From the NCBI RefSeq assembly GCF_019343455.1, contig NZ_CP049362.1, forward strand, positions 62,001 through 126,000: a DNA stretch of 64,000 nucleotides, in the 5' to 3' direction. Within the stretch, counting starts at the first letter, position 1, and each line of letters begins with the position of its first letter. The notes below the pieces were generated by a model. The model saw only the letters and a list, made by a program, of their open reading frames with translations, ran no database searches and had not been told where the DNA came from. The translations under genes were made by a program, and so were the position numbers. This document shows positions 55,779 to 64,000 of the stretch, piece after piece. The stretch is from Alcaligenes ammonioxydans (GTDB lineage Bacteria > Pseudomonadota > Gammaproteobacteria > Burkholderiales > Burkholderiaceae_B).

Positions 55779-56579
55779 TTACTCTTTTTTGCGATCTTTT
55801 TTCCCTTTTTTGCCTTCTTTGTCCTTTTTGGAGGACTTTTTGTCCTTGTTTTTATCCTTATTTTTGGCCTTTTCTTTCTTCTTCTTTTTGTCTTTTTTGC
55901 TCTTTTTGTCCTTGTCGCTTGAGTTTGACGTGTCCTGCAGCGCAGCGTCAGGTGCCTCTTGATCCCTTGTGTCTTCTTGCAGCGCCGGGTGCTCATCAGT
56001 CTGCGGGTCCGCTGCGCGTTGCCTGGACGAGACCGGTGCCCTGCGTGCCTGCTCCATTTCCGCATCCAGCTCGGCGGCGACCTCGCGCAGCTCTTCTGCA
56101 ACTGCTTGGGCACGGTCCTCGGGCAGCGCGATCATGGTGCCCCGACATTGGGGGGCACCACACAGACAGCGATAGTTCTGCTTGAGCTCCTCGGTAATGT
56201 CATCGTCGATGACCAGCGAGTAGTCGTACAAAAGCTCTTCCCCGGCCGGGATATCGCGCATGGCCACAATGAAGACACGCGAGCCGTCAGCATTCTCGTG
56301 CCCTTCACAGTTGGGGGCGCAGGAGTGATTGATCCAGCGTGAATCGTTGCCCCCCTGGCCACCGTCCACGATCTTGCCGTTGCTCAGGGCAAAGAAAAAG
56401 GTGTGAAACGGCTCGTCGGGATTGACTGGAAACAAGGCATCGGCCTGTTCGGGCGTCAATCGCTTGCCGGCGTATTGCAGGATGCGTGTCCCGGCAGGGA
56501 TATCGCGTAGCGCAAACACGCCATTGCCATGCAGTTTGGATGGTTTGACGACGTGCCAGGGTTGGCGTTGAGTGACCAT
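55779..56579 (-). CDS. SET-domain protein-lysine methyltransferase with lysine-rich tail
   Basis: 266 residues. The SET domain spans about 8-150: KLHGNGVFALRDIPAG at the start, the catalytic/cofactor motif NHSCAPNC at 84-91, the YDY tyrosines at 118-120, and a post-SET zinc motif CLCGAPQC at 138-145. Residues 150-220 are acidic and Gln/Ala-rich. The last 45 residues are more than half lysine, resembling histone H1-like tails. Bacterial SET proteins can methylate lysines of chromatin-like or other proteins; the tail could bind nucleic acid or be a self-target (inference). It is divergent from ilvB with 74 bp between starts. Confidence 0.85.
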   Translation of the reverse strand: MVTQRQPWHVVKPSKLHGNGVFALRDIPAGTRILQYAGKRLTPEQADALFPVNPDEPFHTFFFALSNGKIVDGGQGGNDSRWINHSCAPNCEGHENADGSRVFIVAMRDIPAGEELLYDYSLVIDDDITEELKQNYRCLCGAPQCRGTMIALPEDRAQAVAEELREVAAELDAEMEQARRAPVSSRQRAADPQTDEHPALQEDTRDQEAPDAALQDTSNSSDKDKKSKKDKKKKKEKAKNKDKNKDKKSSKKDKEGKKGKKDRKKE

Positions 56580-56653
56580 GGGGAATCAGCCTGTAAAAGG
56601 GGATAAACTGGACGGCGATCTCTATCTTACAAAACATGCAGGGCTACGCAACC

Positions 56654-58405
56654 ATGTCACTTGAAACGACCGCCCACAACGGCGCGCAAATCTTGCTCGA
56701 AACCTTGATCGCTCAGGGTGTAGATACCATTTTTGGTTATCCTGGCGGAGCGGTGTTACCGCTCTATGATGCTCTGCATGCCCAACCGCGAATTCGTCAT
56801 ATTCTGGTCCGTCACGAGCAAGCTGCGGTGCATGCAGCGGAAGGGTATGCCCGCAGTACCGGTAAGCCTGGCGTGGTGCTGGTGACATCGGGCCCGGGTA
56901 TGGCCAATACCACCTCCGGTTTGCTCGATGCCTTGTGTGATTCTATTCCTGTCCTGTGCATTAGTGGACAAGTGGCGACGACGGCAATTGGTACCGCCGC
57001 GTTTCAGGAGTGTGATGCCATCGGCATTTCACGTCCTGTGACCAAGTGGAATGCGCAGGTACGGCGCATTGAGGATGTGGCTTCGCTGACCGCCAAGGCC
57101 TTGCGCCTGTGTACCCAGGGTCGTCCTGGCCCGGTACTGCTGGATTTTCCTAAAGACATTCAGATTGCTACCTTGCCTGCTGCCAGCAGCGAGGCACCTG
57201 CCCAGGACGAGGCCGACAGTCTGCTGGCCCCGGCAGCGCCGGCGCCTGCTCAGGAAGCGGCCATCAAACGTGCCGCTGCCATGATTGCGCATGCGCGACG
57301 CCCCGTGTTTTATGGTGGTGGCGGGCTGATCAATTCCGGTGCGGATGCCAGCCATGCCTTCACCAGCCTGGTGCAGGAAACCGGCGCCCCCTGCACGCTG
57401 ACCTTGATGGGCCTGGGTGCTTATCCTGCGCGTGATGAGCAGTTCGTGGGCATGCTGGGCATGCACGGGACGCTGGAGGCCAATCTGGCCATGCACCATG
57501 CCGATTTGATTATCTGCGTGGGCGCGCGTTTCGACGACCGCATTACCGGCCGCCTGTCCGATTTCTGCCCGCACGCCAGCAAGATTCATATTGATATCGA
57601 CCCCGGTTCCATCGACAAGGTGGTGCGTGCTGATGTGGCTTTGGTGGGTGATTGCTACCCCTTGTTGCGCGCCTTGCGCAAGGAACTGTCCCACCACGAC
57701 TTGCCCGAAGGCCGTCTGAATGACTGGTGGCAACGCATCGGCGTGTGGCGTGCGCAGGAATGCCTGAAAGTTACCCCGCGCAGCGATGCCATTTTGCCGC
57801 AAGATTTGCTGCAGCGCCTGGATGCGCACCTGGAAGGTCGCGACGCCATCGTGTCCACGGACGTCGGTCAGCACCAGATGTGGGCAGCGCAGTACATCAA
57901 GTTTGATCGTCCCCGCCGTTGGTTGACCTCAGGGGGGGCGGGCACCATGGGTTATGGCATACCCGCTGCTTTTGGGGCGCAGATTGCACATCCGGACAAG
58001 CTGGTGGTGTGTGTCAGTGGGGACGCGTCGGTACTGATGAATATTCAGGAACTGGCCAGTGCGGTGCAGCATCGCACGCCGATCAAGGTGATTCTGTGCA
58101 ATAACCGCCACATGGGTATGGTGCGTCAGTGGCAAGAGCTGATTCATGATGGTCGTTATAGCCATAGCTATAACGAAGCCATGCCGGATTTTGTGGCCTT
58201 GTCGCGCGCCTTTGGTTGGGAAGCCGAGCGCGTGGAGCATCCCGATCAGCTGGATGCGGCGCTGGAGCGTTGCCTGGCCCACGACGGCCCGTTCTTTCTG
58301 AACGTGGAGGTGCTGGCGCTGGAGAACTGCTTCCCCATGATGCCTGCCGGCTATGGGCATCAACAGGTGATGTTGTCCGAAGATAACTGGTATGTAGAAG
58401 AATAA
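56654..58405 (+). CDS. ilvB: Acetolactate synthase large subunit (ThDP enzyme)
   Basis: 583 residues. It condenses pyruvate (or pyruvate and 2-oxobutyrate) at the start of branched-chain amino acid synthesis. FGYPGGAVLPLYDAL and the catalytic Glu in RHEQAAVHAAEGYARSTG are at the N-terminus. GARFDDRITGRL is in the middle domain, and the ThDP/metal motif GDASVLMNIQEL with NNRHMGMVRQWQE lies near 460-490. The start may be ATG 56654 or the in-frame ATG at 56636; neither has a clear ribosome site. No small subunit gene (ilvH) or ilvC follows; a TRAP operon comes next. Confidence 0.88.
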   Translation: MSLETTAHNGAQILLETLIAQGVDTIFGYPGGAVLPLYDALHAQPRIRHILVRHEQAAVHAAEGYARSTGKPGVVLVTSGPGMANTTSGLLDALCDSIPVLCISGQVATTAIGTAAFQECDAIGISRPVTKWNAQVRRIEDVASLTAKALRLCTQGRPGPVLLDFPKDIQIATLPAASSEAPAQDEADSLLAPAAPAPAQEAAIKRAAAMIAHARRPVFYGGGGLINSGADASHAFTSLVQETGAPCTLTLMGLGAYPARDEQFVGMLGMHGTLEANLAMHHADLIICVGARFDDRITGRLSDFCPHASKIHIDIDPGSIDKVVRADVALVGDCYPLLRALRKELSHHDLPEGRLNDWWQRIGVWRAQECLKVTPRSDAILPQDLLQRLDAHLEGRDAIVSTDVGQHQMWAAQYIKFDRPRRWLTSGGAGTMGYGIPAAFGAQIAHPDKLVVCVSGDASVLMNIQELASAVQHRTPIKVILCNNRHMGMVRQWQELIHDGRYSHSYNEAMPDFVALSRAFGWEAERVEHPDQLDAALERCLAHDGPFFLNVEVLALENCFPMMPAGYGHQQVMLSEDNWYVEE

Positions 58406-58415
58406 AGTGCCTGGT

Positions 58416-58447
58416 GGGGACACGGGCGTAAAAACCCCTATGTCCCC
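58416..58447 (+). other. Hairpin between ilvB and the third TRAP operon
   Basis: A 7-bp stem GGGGACA / TGTCCCC with a further inner GGG/CCC pairing, 11 bases after the ilvB stop codon. There is no T run after it, so it is at most a weak terminator or attenuator. Confidence 0.4.
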
Positions 58448-58500
58448 GCCCGGGTACTGCGCATTAAATACACTGATCCATTCAGACAGGAGGGGCATGC

Positions 58501-59481
58501 ATGATGTACCGTCACATGAAGAACCGTCTTTTGGCCGCGGGATTGATGCTGGGCTTGGGCCTGGCGATGGGGGTGGCGTCGGCCCAGACCCCACTGAAAC
58601 TGGCTTATGCCTTGTCCACCAGCTCTCACTATGGGGCCGGTGCCAAGGCCTTTGCCAGCGCACTGGAAAAGGATGGCAATTACACCATCGAGGCCTTTCC
58701 GAACAGTGCCTTGGGCGGCGAGCGCGAAGTTATTGAAGGCTTGCAGCTGGGCACGATTGATCTTGCCATTGTCTCTACCGGCGCAACCCTGAACTTTGTG
58801 CCCAAGACCGGCGTGTTCGATATTCCTTTTCTGTTTCGCGATCTCCAGCATGCCCGTCATGTGCTCGATGGCAAGATTGGACAGGACATGCTAGCGGAGT
58901 TTCCCAAGCGCGGAATTGTGGCACTGGCCTGGGGAGAGCAAGGCTTCCGTCACCTGACCAATAATGTGCGTCCTGTCACTACCCCGGCCGATGCCAAGGG
59001 CTTGAAGATCCGCACCACAGAAAACCCCATTCATATCGCGGCTTTCCGGGAAATCGGTATTTTGGCGACCCCGATGGCCTGGCCCGAAGTGGCAACCGCT
59101 TTGCAACAAGGCACGATTGATGGGCAGGAAAATCCCTTGTCAGTCATTGTGTCGGCCAAGCTGCCGCAATTGCAGAAGTACCTGTCGCTGACGGCGCACG
59201 TGTATGGCCCTGCCCTGGTGCTGATGTCGCCCGCGGTGTATGACGGCCTGTCCGATCAGGACAAGCAGTTGATGCGCGATGCCGGCATTTCCGCGGCCCA
59301 GGCCATGCGCGATTATGTGGACGATATTGAAAAAACCGGCGTGGATGCGGTCAAGGCCGAGGGCATGCAGGTCAATACGGTCGATCACGCGGCGTTTGCC
59401 AAAGCGGTGGAGCCGGTTTACCCCCAGTATTACAAACAGTTCGGCCAGGAACTGGTCGAGGCCATTCGTCAGACTCCCTAA
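58501..59481 (+). CDS. TRAP transporter periplasmic substrate-binding protein (DctP type)
   Basis: 326 residues. A signal peptide ends VASAQT. LKIRTTENPIH near 164 holds the carboxylate-binding arginine, and TIDGQENPLSV follows near 204. A strong AGGAGGGG lies 5 bases before ATG 58501 (8 before the next ATG at 58504). Here the binding protein comes first, giving the order P-Q-M, unlike the two other TRAP systems in the window. Confidence 0.92.
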   Translation: MMYRHMKNRLLAAGLMLGLGLAMGVASAQTPLKLAYALSTSSHYGAGAKAFASALEKDGNYTIEAFPNSALGGEREVIEGLQLGTIDLAIVSTGATLNFVPKTGVFDIPFLFRDLQHARHVLDGKIGQDMLAEFPKRGIVALAWGEQGFRHLTNNVRPVTTPADAKGLKIRTTENPIHIAAFREIGILATPMAWPEVATALQQGTIDGQENPLSVIVSAKLPQLQKYLSLTAHVYGPALVLMSPAVYDGLSDQDKQLMRDAGISAAQAMRDYVDDIEKTGVDAVKAEGMQVNTVDHAAFAKAVEPVYPQYYKQFGQELVEAIRQTP

Positions 59482-59493
59482 GCGATCCGCATC

Positions 59494-59991
59494 ATGAAAG
59501 CACTGCTGTTCATGCTGGATAAGGGCGTGTTCCGGCTGGTGTCCTGGGTGACGCAGTTATTGCTGCTCTCGGCGGTGGCGGCAGCGTTTTATCAGGTCGT
59601 GGCCCGCTTTGTTCTCCAGTCGCCTGCCGACTGGAGCGAAGCCTGGTCGCGCGCCGCCCTGATCTGGACCGTCATGCTGGGATTGTGTCTGGCCTTGCGC
59701 CAGGGGGCCATGCTCAGTGTCGATGTGGTGCGATTATGGGTGGGCACGCGAACGCAGCATTGGCTGGATGTGGCCGTGCTGCTGTCTTGCCTGGGCTTTT
59801 TTGGCCTGCTGGCCTGGTTGGGGGGACAGATGGCATGGCGGGTTCGCTTTCAAACCATGCCCAGTCTGGAGTGGTCCATTTCCTGGGTATATATTGCCAT
59901 TCCGATCGGGGCGGTACTGGCCATGCTGGGGCTGCTGGCCCGATGGATGGAAAAGCCGCCGGCGGCCGTGGTGGACGCCACGCAACTCTGA
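59494..59991 (+). CDS. TRAP transporter small membrane subunit (DctQ type)
   Basis: 165 residues, four membrane segments, with VVARFVLQSPADWSEAWSRAALIWTVMLG as the family stretch near 31-59. It lies 12 bp after the binding-protein gene and is followed by an 82-bp gap to the large subunit. Confidence 0.87.
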   Translation: MKALLFMLDKGVFRLVSWVTQLLLLSAVAAAFYQVVARFVLQSPADWSEAWSRAALIWTVMLGLCLALRQGAMLSVDVVRLWVGTRTQHWLDVAVLLSCLGFFGLLAWLGGQMAWRVRFQTMPSLEWSISWVYIAIPIGAVLAMLGLLARWMEKPPAAVVDATQL

Positions 59992-60073
59992 TTCAAGACT
60001 TGATGGCAGGCTTGTAAGGCATCCCCGAACGGGGCAAGCCAGACGGGACGCTGCTTAGACCGGAGACCCTATC

Positions 60074-61351
60074 GTGTCCCAGATCATGCTGGTATCGATG
60101 CTGCTGTTTTTTGTATTGACGGTGCCCGTGGCCATTGCTGTGGGGCTGGCCAATATGGTGGGGGTGGCGTGGGACGGGCGTATGACTTTTCTGGTTATCG
60201 CCCAGCAGTTGTATGCGGCCTTGGATAAATACCCTCTGGTAGCGGTGCCCTTCTTCATTTTGGCGGGCAACCTGATGGAGGCCGGTGGCATGTCCAACCG
60301 CATGGTGGAGTTCGCCAAAAGTCTGGTGGGCGGCGTGCAAGGCGGTTTGGCGTGCAGCTGTGTGCTGACCTGCATGATCTTTGCAGCCGTGGCCGGTTCC
60401 AGTGTGGCGACCACATTTGCGGTGGGGGCGATTTTGATTCCGGCGATGGTGCGTCATGGTTACCCGGCACCGTTTGCAGCATCTTTGCAGGCCTCGGCGG
60501 CGGAGCTGGGGGTGATCGTGCCGCCCTCCATCCCCATGATTTTGTTTGCGGTGTCCACCGATACCTCGGTAGGCGAGCTGTTTGTGGCCGGCCTTGGTCC
60601 CGGCTTGCTGATTGGTTGCGCCCTGATGCTCTATGTCTGGTTGTATGCCCGCCGCCACGGCCTGGGTTTGCAGGATGGGCACGGCCGGCTGGGAGTCTGG
60701 ACCGCATTTCGCCAGTCCTGGCTGGCCTTGTTGATGCCGGTCATCATTCTTGGCGGCATTTACGGCGGTGTCTTCACGCCCACCGAGGCCTCGGCGGTCG
60801 CGGTCGTCTATGCCCTGGTCGTGGGGCTGTTTGTCTACCGCAGCGTGAGCTGGCGGGACCTGTCCAAGGTGCTGCACCGTTCGGTGGTATCGACAGCAGT
60901 CATCATGTTTATCATCGCCAATGCGGGTGTGTTTGGCTTTTTGCTGAACCGCACCGGCATCCCGGCCGCTTTCGGGGCGTGGCTGGGGGACGTATTCAGC
61001 AGCCCCGTCCTGTTTCTGCTGGGGGTCAATGCCGCTTTGTTTGTCGTGGGCATGTTTATTGAAACCTCAGCCTCCATCGTGGTGCTGGCCCCGTTGCTGC
61101 TGCCGGTGGCCATACAGTTTGGTATTGATCCTGCGCACTTTGGCGTGCTCATGGTGGTCAACCTGGCGTTGGGTATGGTGACCCCGCCCTTTGGCGTGAA
61201 TCTGTTTGCGGCCTGCTCGGTGGCGGGTATTTCCCTGGAAAAGCTGGTGCGGCCCCTGATCCCGTTTGTGCTGGTGGTGGTGGCGTGCTTGATGCTGATC
61301 AGCTATGTGCCAGAAGTCAGTTTGTGGGCTCGGGACCTGGTGTACCGTTGA
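60074..61351 (+). CDS. TRAP transporter large membrane subunit (DctM type)
   Basis: 425 residues, about 12 membrane segments. Visible blocks are AGSSVATTFAVGAILIPAMVRHGYP, ELGVIVPPSIPMILFAV, GGIYGGVFTPTEASAVAVVYAL and GMVTPPFGVNLFAACS. GTG 60074 is chosen because GGAGA lies 7 bases upstream; ATG 60086 is an alternative. It completes the third TRAP system. Confidence 0.92.
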   Translation: MSQIMLVSMLLFFVLTVPVAIAVGLANMVGVAWDGRMTFLVIAQQLYAALDKYPLVAVPFFILAGNLMEAGGMSNRMVEFAKSLVGGVQGGLACSCVLTCMIFAAVAGSSVATTFAVGAILIPAMVRHGYPAPFAASLQASAAELGVIVPPSIPMILFAVSTDTSVGELFVAGLGPGLLIGCALMLYVWLYARRHGLGLQDGHGRLGVWTAFRQSWLALLMPVIILGGIYGGVFTPTEASAVAVVYALVVGLFVYRSVSWRDLSKVLHRSVVSTAVIMFIIANAGVFGFLLNRTGIPAAFGAWLGDVFSSPVLFLLGVNAALFVVGMFIETSASIVVLAPLLLPVAIQFGIDPAHFGVLMVVNLALGMVTPPFGVNLFAACSVAGISLEKLVRPLIPFVLVVVACLMLISYVPEVSLWARDLVYR

Positions 61352-61380
61352 TAAATTGTCTGCCTTGTTGAGCATTGTCC

Positions 61381-61815
61381 ATGACGTATTTTGCCCTCTT
61401 GCTGGTGCACCTTCTGGCTGCGATTTTTTTTATTGGCACGGTCTTTTTCGAGGTGCTGATGCTGACTCCCCTGGCGCGTCAGGTGTCCCGCCCGGCCATG
61501 CGGGAATTTGAGTATGCCTTGGGGCGGCGGGCCCGCCGCATCATGCCCTGGGTTCTGTTACTGCTTTATGGAGCAGGTTTGAGTCTGGCCTGGCAGCATC
61601 GGGCCCTGTTTGAGGTGGGTGGCGCCCGTGCCTGGATTCTGGGCTTGAAAATCACCCTGGCGCTCAGCGTATTTGGGCACTTTCTGACGGTCATGGTGAT
61701 GAGCCGGCGCAAAACCATGACGGCGCGCCGGTCCCGCATTATTCACCTGAGCGTTTTTGTTCACGTTTTATTGATCGTGGTGTTGGCCAAGGCGCTGTTT
61801 TACTGGCCGCTTTGA
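61381..61815 (+). CDS. Small four-helix membrane protein, CopD-like
   Basis: 144 residues with four hydrophobic segments. His residues occur near the membrane faces (LLVHLLAAIFFIGTVFFEVL near 8-27, FGHFLTVMVMSRR, HLSVFVHVLL), a layout like CopD/heme-binding small membrane proteins. ATG 61381 is chosen; a TTG two codons upstream is also open. It follows the TRAP operon by 29 bp and overlaps the end of the convergent beta-propeller gene by 16 bp. It may belong functionally with the metal or siderophore receptor genes on the other strand. Function uncertain. Confidence 0.6.
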   Translation: MTYFALLLVHLLAAIFFIGTVFFEVLMLTPLARQVSRPAMREFEYALGRRARRIMPWVLLLLYGAGLSLAWQHRALFEVGGARAWILGLKITLALSVFGHFLTVMVMSRRKTMTARRSRIIHLSVFVHVLLIVVLAKALFYWPL

Positions 61816-62927
61816 GGCGTGGGGTCAAAACACAGCAGCCCCACGGATTCTTCCTGCAGCTCTTGTCCTTTAGCAGGGTTCTTCAAGGACACGTAGACGC
61901 GTCCAGTGCGTGTATCCAGCGCCAGACTGTTGGTGAGTTTGTCGGTGGTGGCAGCGGCCACCGGGCGCAAGGTATCCAAGGAGTAGACGGCCACCCGTCG
62001 CTCGCTACGCTCGGACACGTAGGCCAGGCCCGCCGCCGTATCAAGACGGATTGCCAGCGGATTGCCCTGAACGGGCTGAGCCGCGAGAATCTGCCCGTCC
62101 GTGGCATCGAGCATCAACACTTGCTGGCGTGAGCCGCTCCAGTCGCGCTTGGGTAAAAGCCGTTGTTGCCAGGGGGTAATGGAATCCAGCCCTTGGTCAG
62201 TTACGTACAGGCGGCCCTGATAGTAGGCCAGATTGATGGGTTGATGCACGCCGGGCAGGGTCCAGCGTTCTTGGATACGCAGGGCCCGGGTGTCGATCAC
62301 CACGATTTCCCCTGCCATGGTGGACACATAGAGTCGCCCGCCTTGCTCATCCAGCGCCAGCCCGGTGGGATAAAAGCCCAGGTCGGGAATACGGGTCTTT
62401 AGCGCGAGGTTCCGACTATCCAGCACGAAAAGCACGCTCTGGCCGGCAGACAGGCCGGGGACAAACAGCAGGCCCTGGGACTTGTCCAGAATAAGGCCGC
62501 GCAGGTCATGTTCATAGCGCTTGCCATCCGGTCGGAGCTGGCTTAGCTGTACTGTGTGCAGCCTGCGATTGCGCTGTGTATCGATTACGCTGATGCGTCC
62601 TTGCAGGGAGTGCCCCACGTACAGACGATTAGCCTGATCGTCCAGAGCCAGTCCGAAGGCGCGATAAGGCAAGAGCAGGCGGCTTTGTTCCTGCAAGGTG
62701 GCGGCGTCCAGCTGTACCAGGCTGCTCGGTGGCGCGTCGTCGTTGAAACCACCGGCCACGGCCGCATAGACGGCGTCTTGGCGGGGGCTGTAGGCCAGCT
62801 CGTAAACGCCCGGCCCAACGACTGTTTGTACGTGGCTCGTGGTGGGGCTGCACAGGCGCTGGGCCTGTACTGGCAAGGCCAGGGCGCTGCTGGTGGCCAG
62901 CAGCGCGAAGATCCAATGGGTTTTCAT
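61800..62927 (-). CDS. YncE-like seven-bladed beta-propeller protein, periplasmic
   Basis: 375 residues. A signal peptide ends PVQAQRL. Repeated blade motifs are visible: NRLYVGHSLQGRISVIDTQ, GRLYVSTMAGEIVVIDTR, AGLAYVSERSERRVAVYSLDT and GRVYVSLK, as in YncE/YVTN proteins. These are secreted proteins of unclear role, sometimes iron-regulated. AAGGA precedes ATG 62927. It starts 11 bp after the TonB-dependent receptor stop codon and is co-transcribed with it, suggesting a joint surface or uptake role. Confidence 0.8.
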   Translation of the reverse strand: MKTHWIFALLATSSALALPVQAQRLCSPTTSHVQTVVGPGVYELAYSPRQDAVYAAVAGGFNDDAPPSSLVQLDAATLQEQSRLLLPYRAFGLALDDQANRLYVGHSLQGRISVIDTQRNRRLHTVQLSQLRPDGKRYEHDLRGLILDKSQGLLFVPGLSAGQSVLFVLDSRNLALKTRIPDLGFYPTGLALDEQGGRLYVSTMAGEIVVIDTRALRIQERWTLPGVHQPINLAYYQGRLYVTDQGLDSITPWQQRLLPKRDWSGSRQQVLMLDATDGQILAAQPVQGNPLAIRLDTAAGLAYVSERSERRVAVYSLDTLRPVAAATTDKLTNSLALDTRTGRVYVSLKNPAKGQELQEESVGLLCFDPTPQSGQ

Positions 62928-62938
62928 AGAAACAATCC

Positions 62939-64000
62939 TTAGTATTGCAGCGTGTAGGTCAGCGCGTAAGTACGCCCTTGGCCGCGGAAATCCAGCACGC
63001 TGGGGGCAATGATGCCGCTGTAGATCAGCTTGGCCTGCTGGCCCCACCGTGTTTCATAGGATTTGTTGAACAGGTTTTGAATCCCCAGCGACAGCGTGCC
63101 CTTGACCTGTGCGCTGTGATCGAACTGGTAGCGTCCCAGCAGGTCCACCAGGGTCAGACTGGGCAGGGATTCTTGTTGCTGGCCGCCCCCGACACTGGGG
63201 ATGTCGCTGCGCAGTTTCATCGAGTGGGCTACCTGCGCGCGGACTGCCCAGTTACTGCCCTGCTTGCCGATATAGGCGGTAGCCTTGGAGGGGCTGGAGT
63301 AGTAAATGCCGCGCCGCTGCCAGCGGCCGTCTTTCAGCTCTTCATTGCGAATCAGCAGCAGGCTGGCCCCGGTGCTCCAGCCGTGGTTCAGGCGCAGATC
63401 CAGTTGCCCTTCCAGACCGTAGTTACGCACTTTGGAGTCCACCAGCGAGATATTCAGCGTGTTGCGGTCCAGGGCGATCGACTTGTCAGATTGCGAATGA
63501 AACAGAGCGACCTGGGTAGAGAGCGGGCCATCGTTGTATCGCCAGCCCACTTCGGTGGAGCGGGTTTTGATGGCTGCCATGCTGGAGTCCGCCACGCTGA
63601 TGTGGCGACCCAGCGCCCAGTGATTGTCGATCAGTGAATAGCTGGCGCCCGTTCCGTAGTACTTGGCGGGGTCTGCCAGCTCGAACCCTTCGGAATAATT
63701 GGCCCACACCTGCTGGGCCGGGCTGAGCTTGTAGATCAGACCGGCATTGAACAAGGTCGTGCCGTAGCTGTTGCGCCCGCCTGGAATGGCATCGGCCGAC
63801 TGTCCGTAGCCGGACAGAACCAGACGTTGTTGTATGCCCTGAACAAAGTCGTCCACCTGCACACGGACGTGTTGCTTGCGCAGCCCGGCGCTCAGACTCA
63901 GCTTGTCAGTCAGATGCAGGTCAGCCTGTGCAAAGGCTCCCAGTATGTGATTGCGAAAGCCGGGGTAGCGCGGCAGGCTGGCCACCTTGTCAAACTCCAG
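62939..64000 (-). CDS. TonB-dependent outer-membrane receptor, C-terminal part
   Basis: The frame is open to the window edge, so the N-terminal plug and part of the barrel are missing; about 353 residues are visible. Barrel hallmarks include QVWANYSEGFELADPAKYYG, TEVGWRYNDGPLSTQVALFHSQSDKSIAL, a late LGIQNLFNKSYETRWGQQ, and a final TYALTYTLQY with the C-terminal aromatic. The sequence style is that of ferric-siderophore or metal receptors. It is followed by the beta-propeller gene in the same operon. Confidence 0.88.
   Translation of the reverse strand: MEFDKVASLPRYPGFRNHILGAFAQADLHLTDKLSLSAGLRKQHVRVQVDDFVQGIQQRLVLSGYGQSADAIPGGRNSYGTTLFNAGLIYKLSPAQQVWANYSEGFELADPAKYYGTGASYSLIDNHWALGRHISVADSSMAAIKTRSTEVGWRYNDGPLSTQVALFHSQSDKSIALDRNTLNISLVDSKVRNYGLEGQLDLRLNHGWSTGASLLLIRNEELKDGRWQRRGIYYSSPSKATAYIGKQGSNWAVRAQVAHSMKLRSDIPSVGGGQQQESLPSLTLVDLLGRYQFDHSAQVKGTLSLGIQNLFNKSYETRWGQQAKLIYSGIIAPSVLDFRGQGRTYALTYTLQY

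Overview
The window reads as a chromosomal segment of a metabolically versatile betaproteobacterium of the Alcaligenaceae, most like Alcaligenes. This is inferred from moderately high GC, dense operons, many TRAP transporters and periplasmic binding proteins, several XylS-like AraC regulators, and a 2,4'-dihydroxyacetophenone dioxygenase homologue, an enzyme best known from Alcaligenes. No rRNA, tRNA or CRISPR array was seen.

Region 1 (1-16.5 kb) is a catabolic block. It starts with the tail of a ring-hydroxylating dioxygenase beta subunit, followed by an acyl-CoA ligase, a thiolase-fold protein lacking the nucleophilic cysteine, its DUF35 Zn-ribbon partner and an SDR dehydrogenase. A QMP-ordered TRAP transporter follows, then a lone membrane protein on the minus strand. 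A second operon (9.5-14.7 kb) encodes a SphA-type outer-membrane channel, an SDR, a StyA/StyB-like two-component flavin monooxygenase and a phytoene-dehydrogenase-like flavoprotein. A convergent AraC/XylS regulator and a divergent flavin reductase close the block. The substrate cannot be named from sequence.

Region 2 (16.8-27.7 kb) is mostly housekeeping: an orphan polar amino acid ABC ATPase, panD, a five-gene dipeptide/oligopeptide ABC operon, dinB with a LexA-like box, an acetylornithine-type aminotransferase, and a RelE-type toxin-antitoxin pair.

Region 3 (28-42.8 kb) is a sulfur-scavenging island. It has four MetQ-like binding proteins, MetN and MetI, three SfnB/DszC-like acyl-CoA-dehydrogenase-fold flavoproteins, a DszA/NtaA-like monooxygenase, and a separate ssuE-ssuD-amidohydrolase operon. 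A sigma-54-type promoter precedes the first SfnB gene. An MntA/HepT toxin-antitoxin pair overlapping a serine recombinase gene sits between the two sulfur units.

Region 4 (43.2-52.5 kb) holds a dihydroxyacetophenone dioxygenase gene with a convergent AraC/XylS regulator and clear tandem operators, a modA-modB-modD operon without modC but with a ModE-like box, glcB behind a 1 kb gene-free stretch, and amn.

Region 5 (52.5-64 kb) holds two more complete TRAP transporters, a SET-domain methyltransferase with a lysine-rich tail, an acetolactate synthase large subunit without an adjacent small subunit, a small membrane protein, a YncE-like beta-propeller protein and the C-terminal part of a TonB-dependent receptor that runs off the end.
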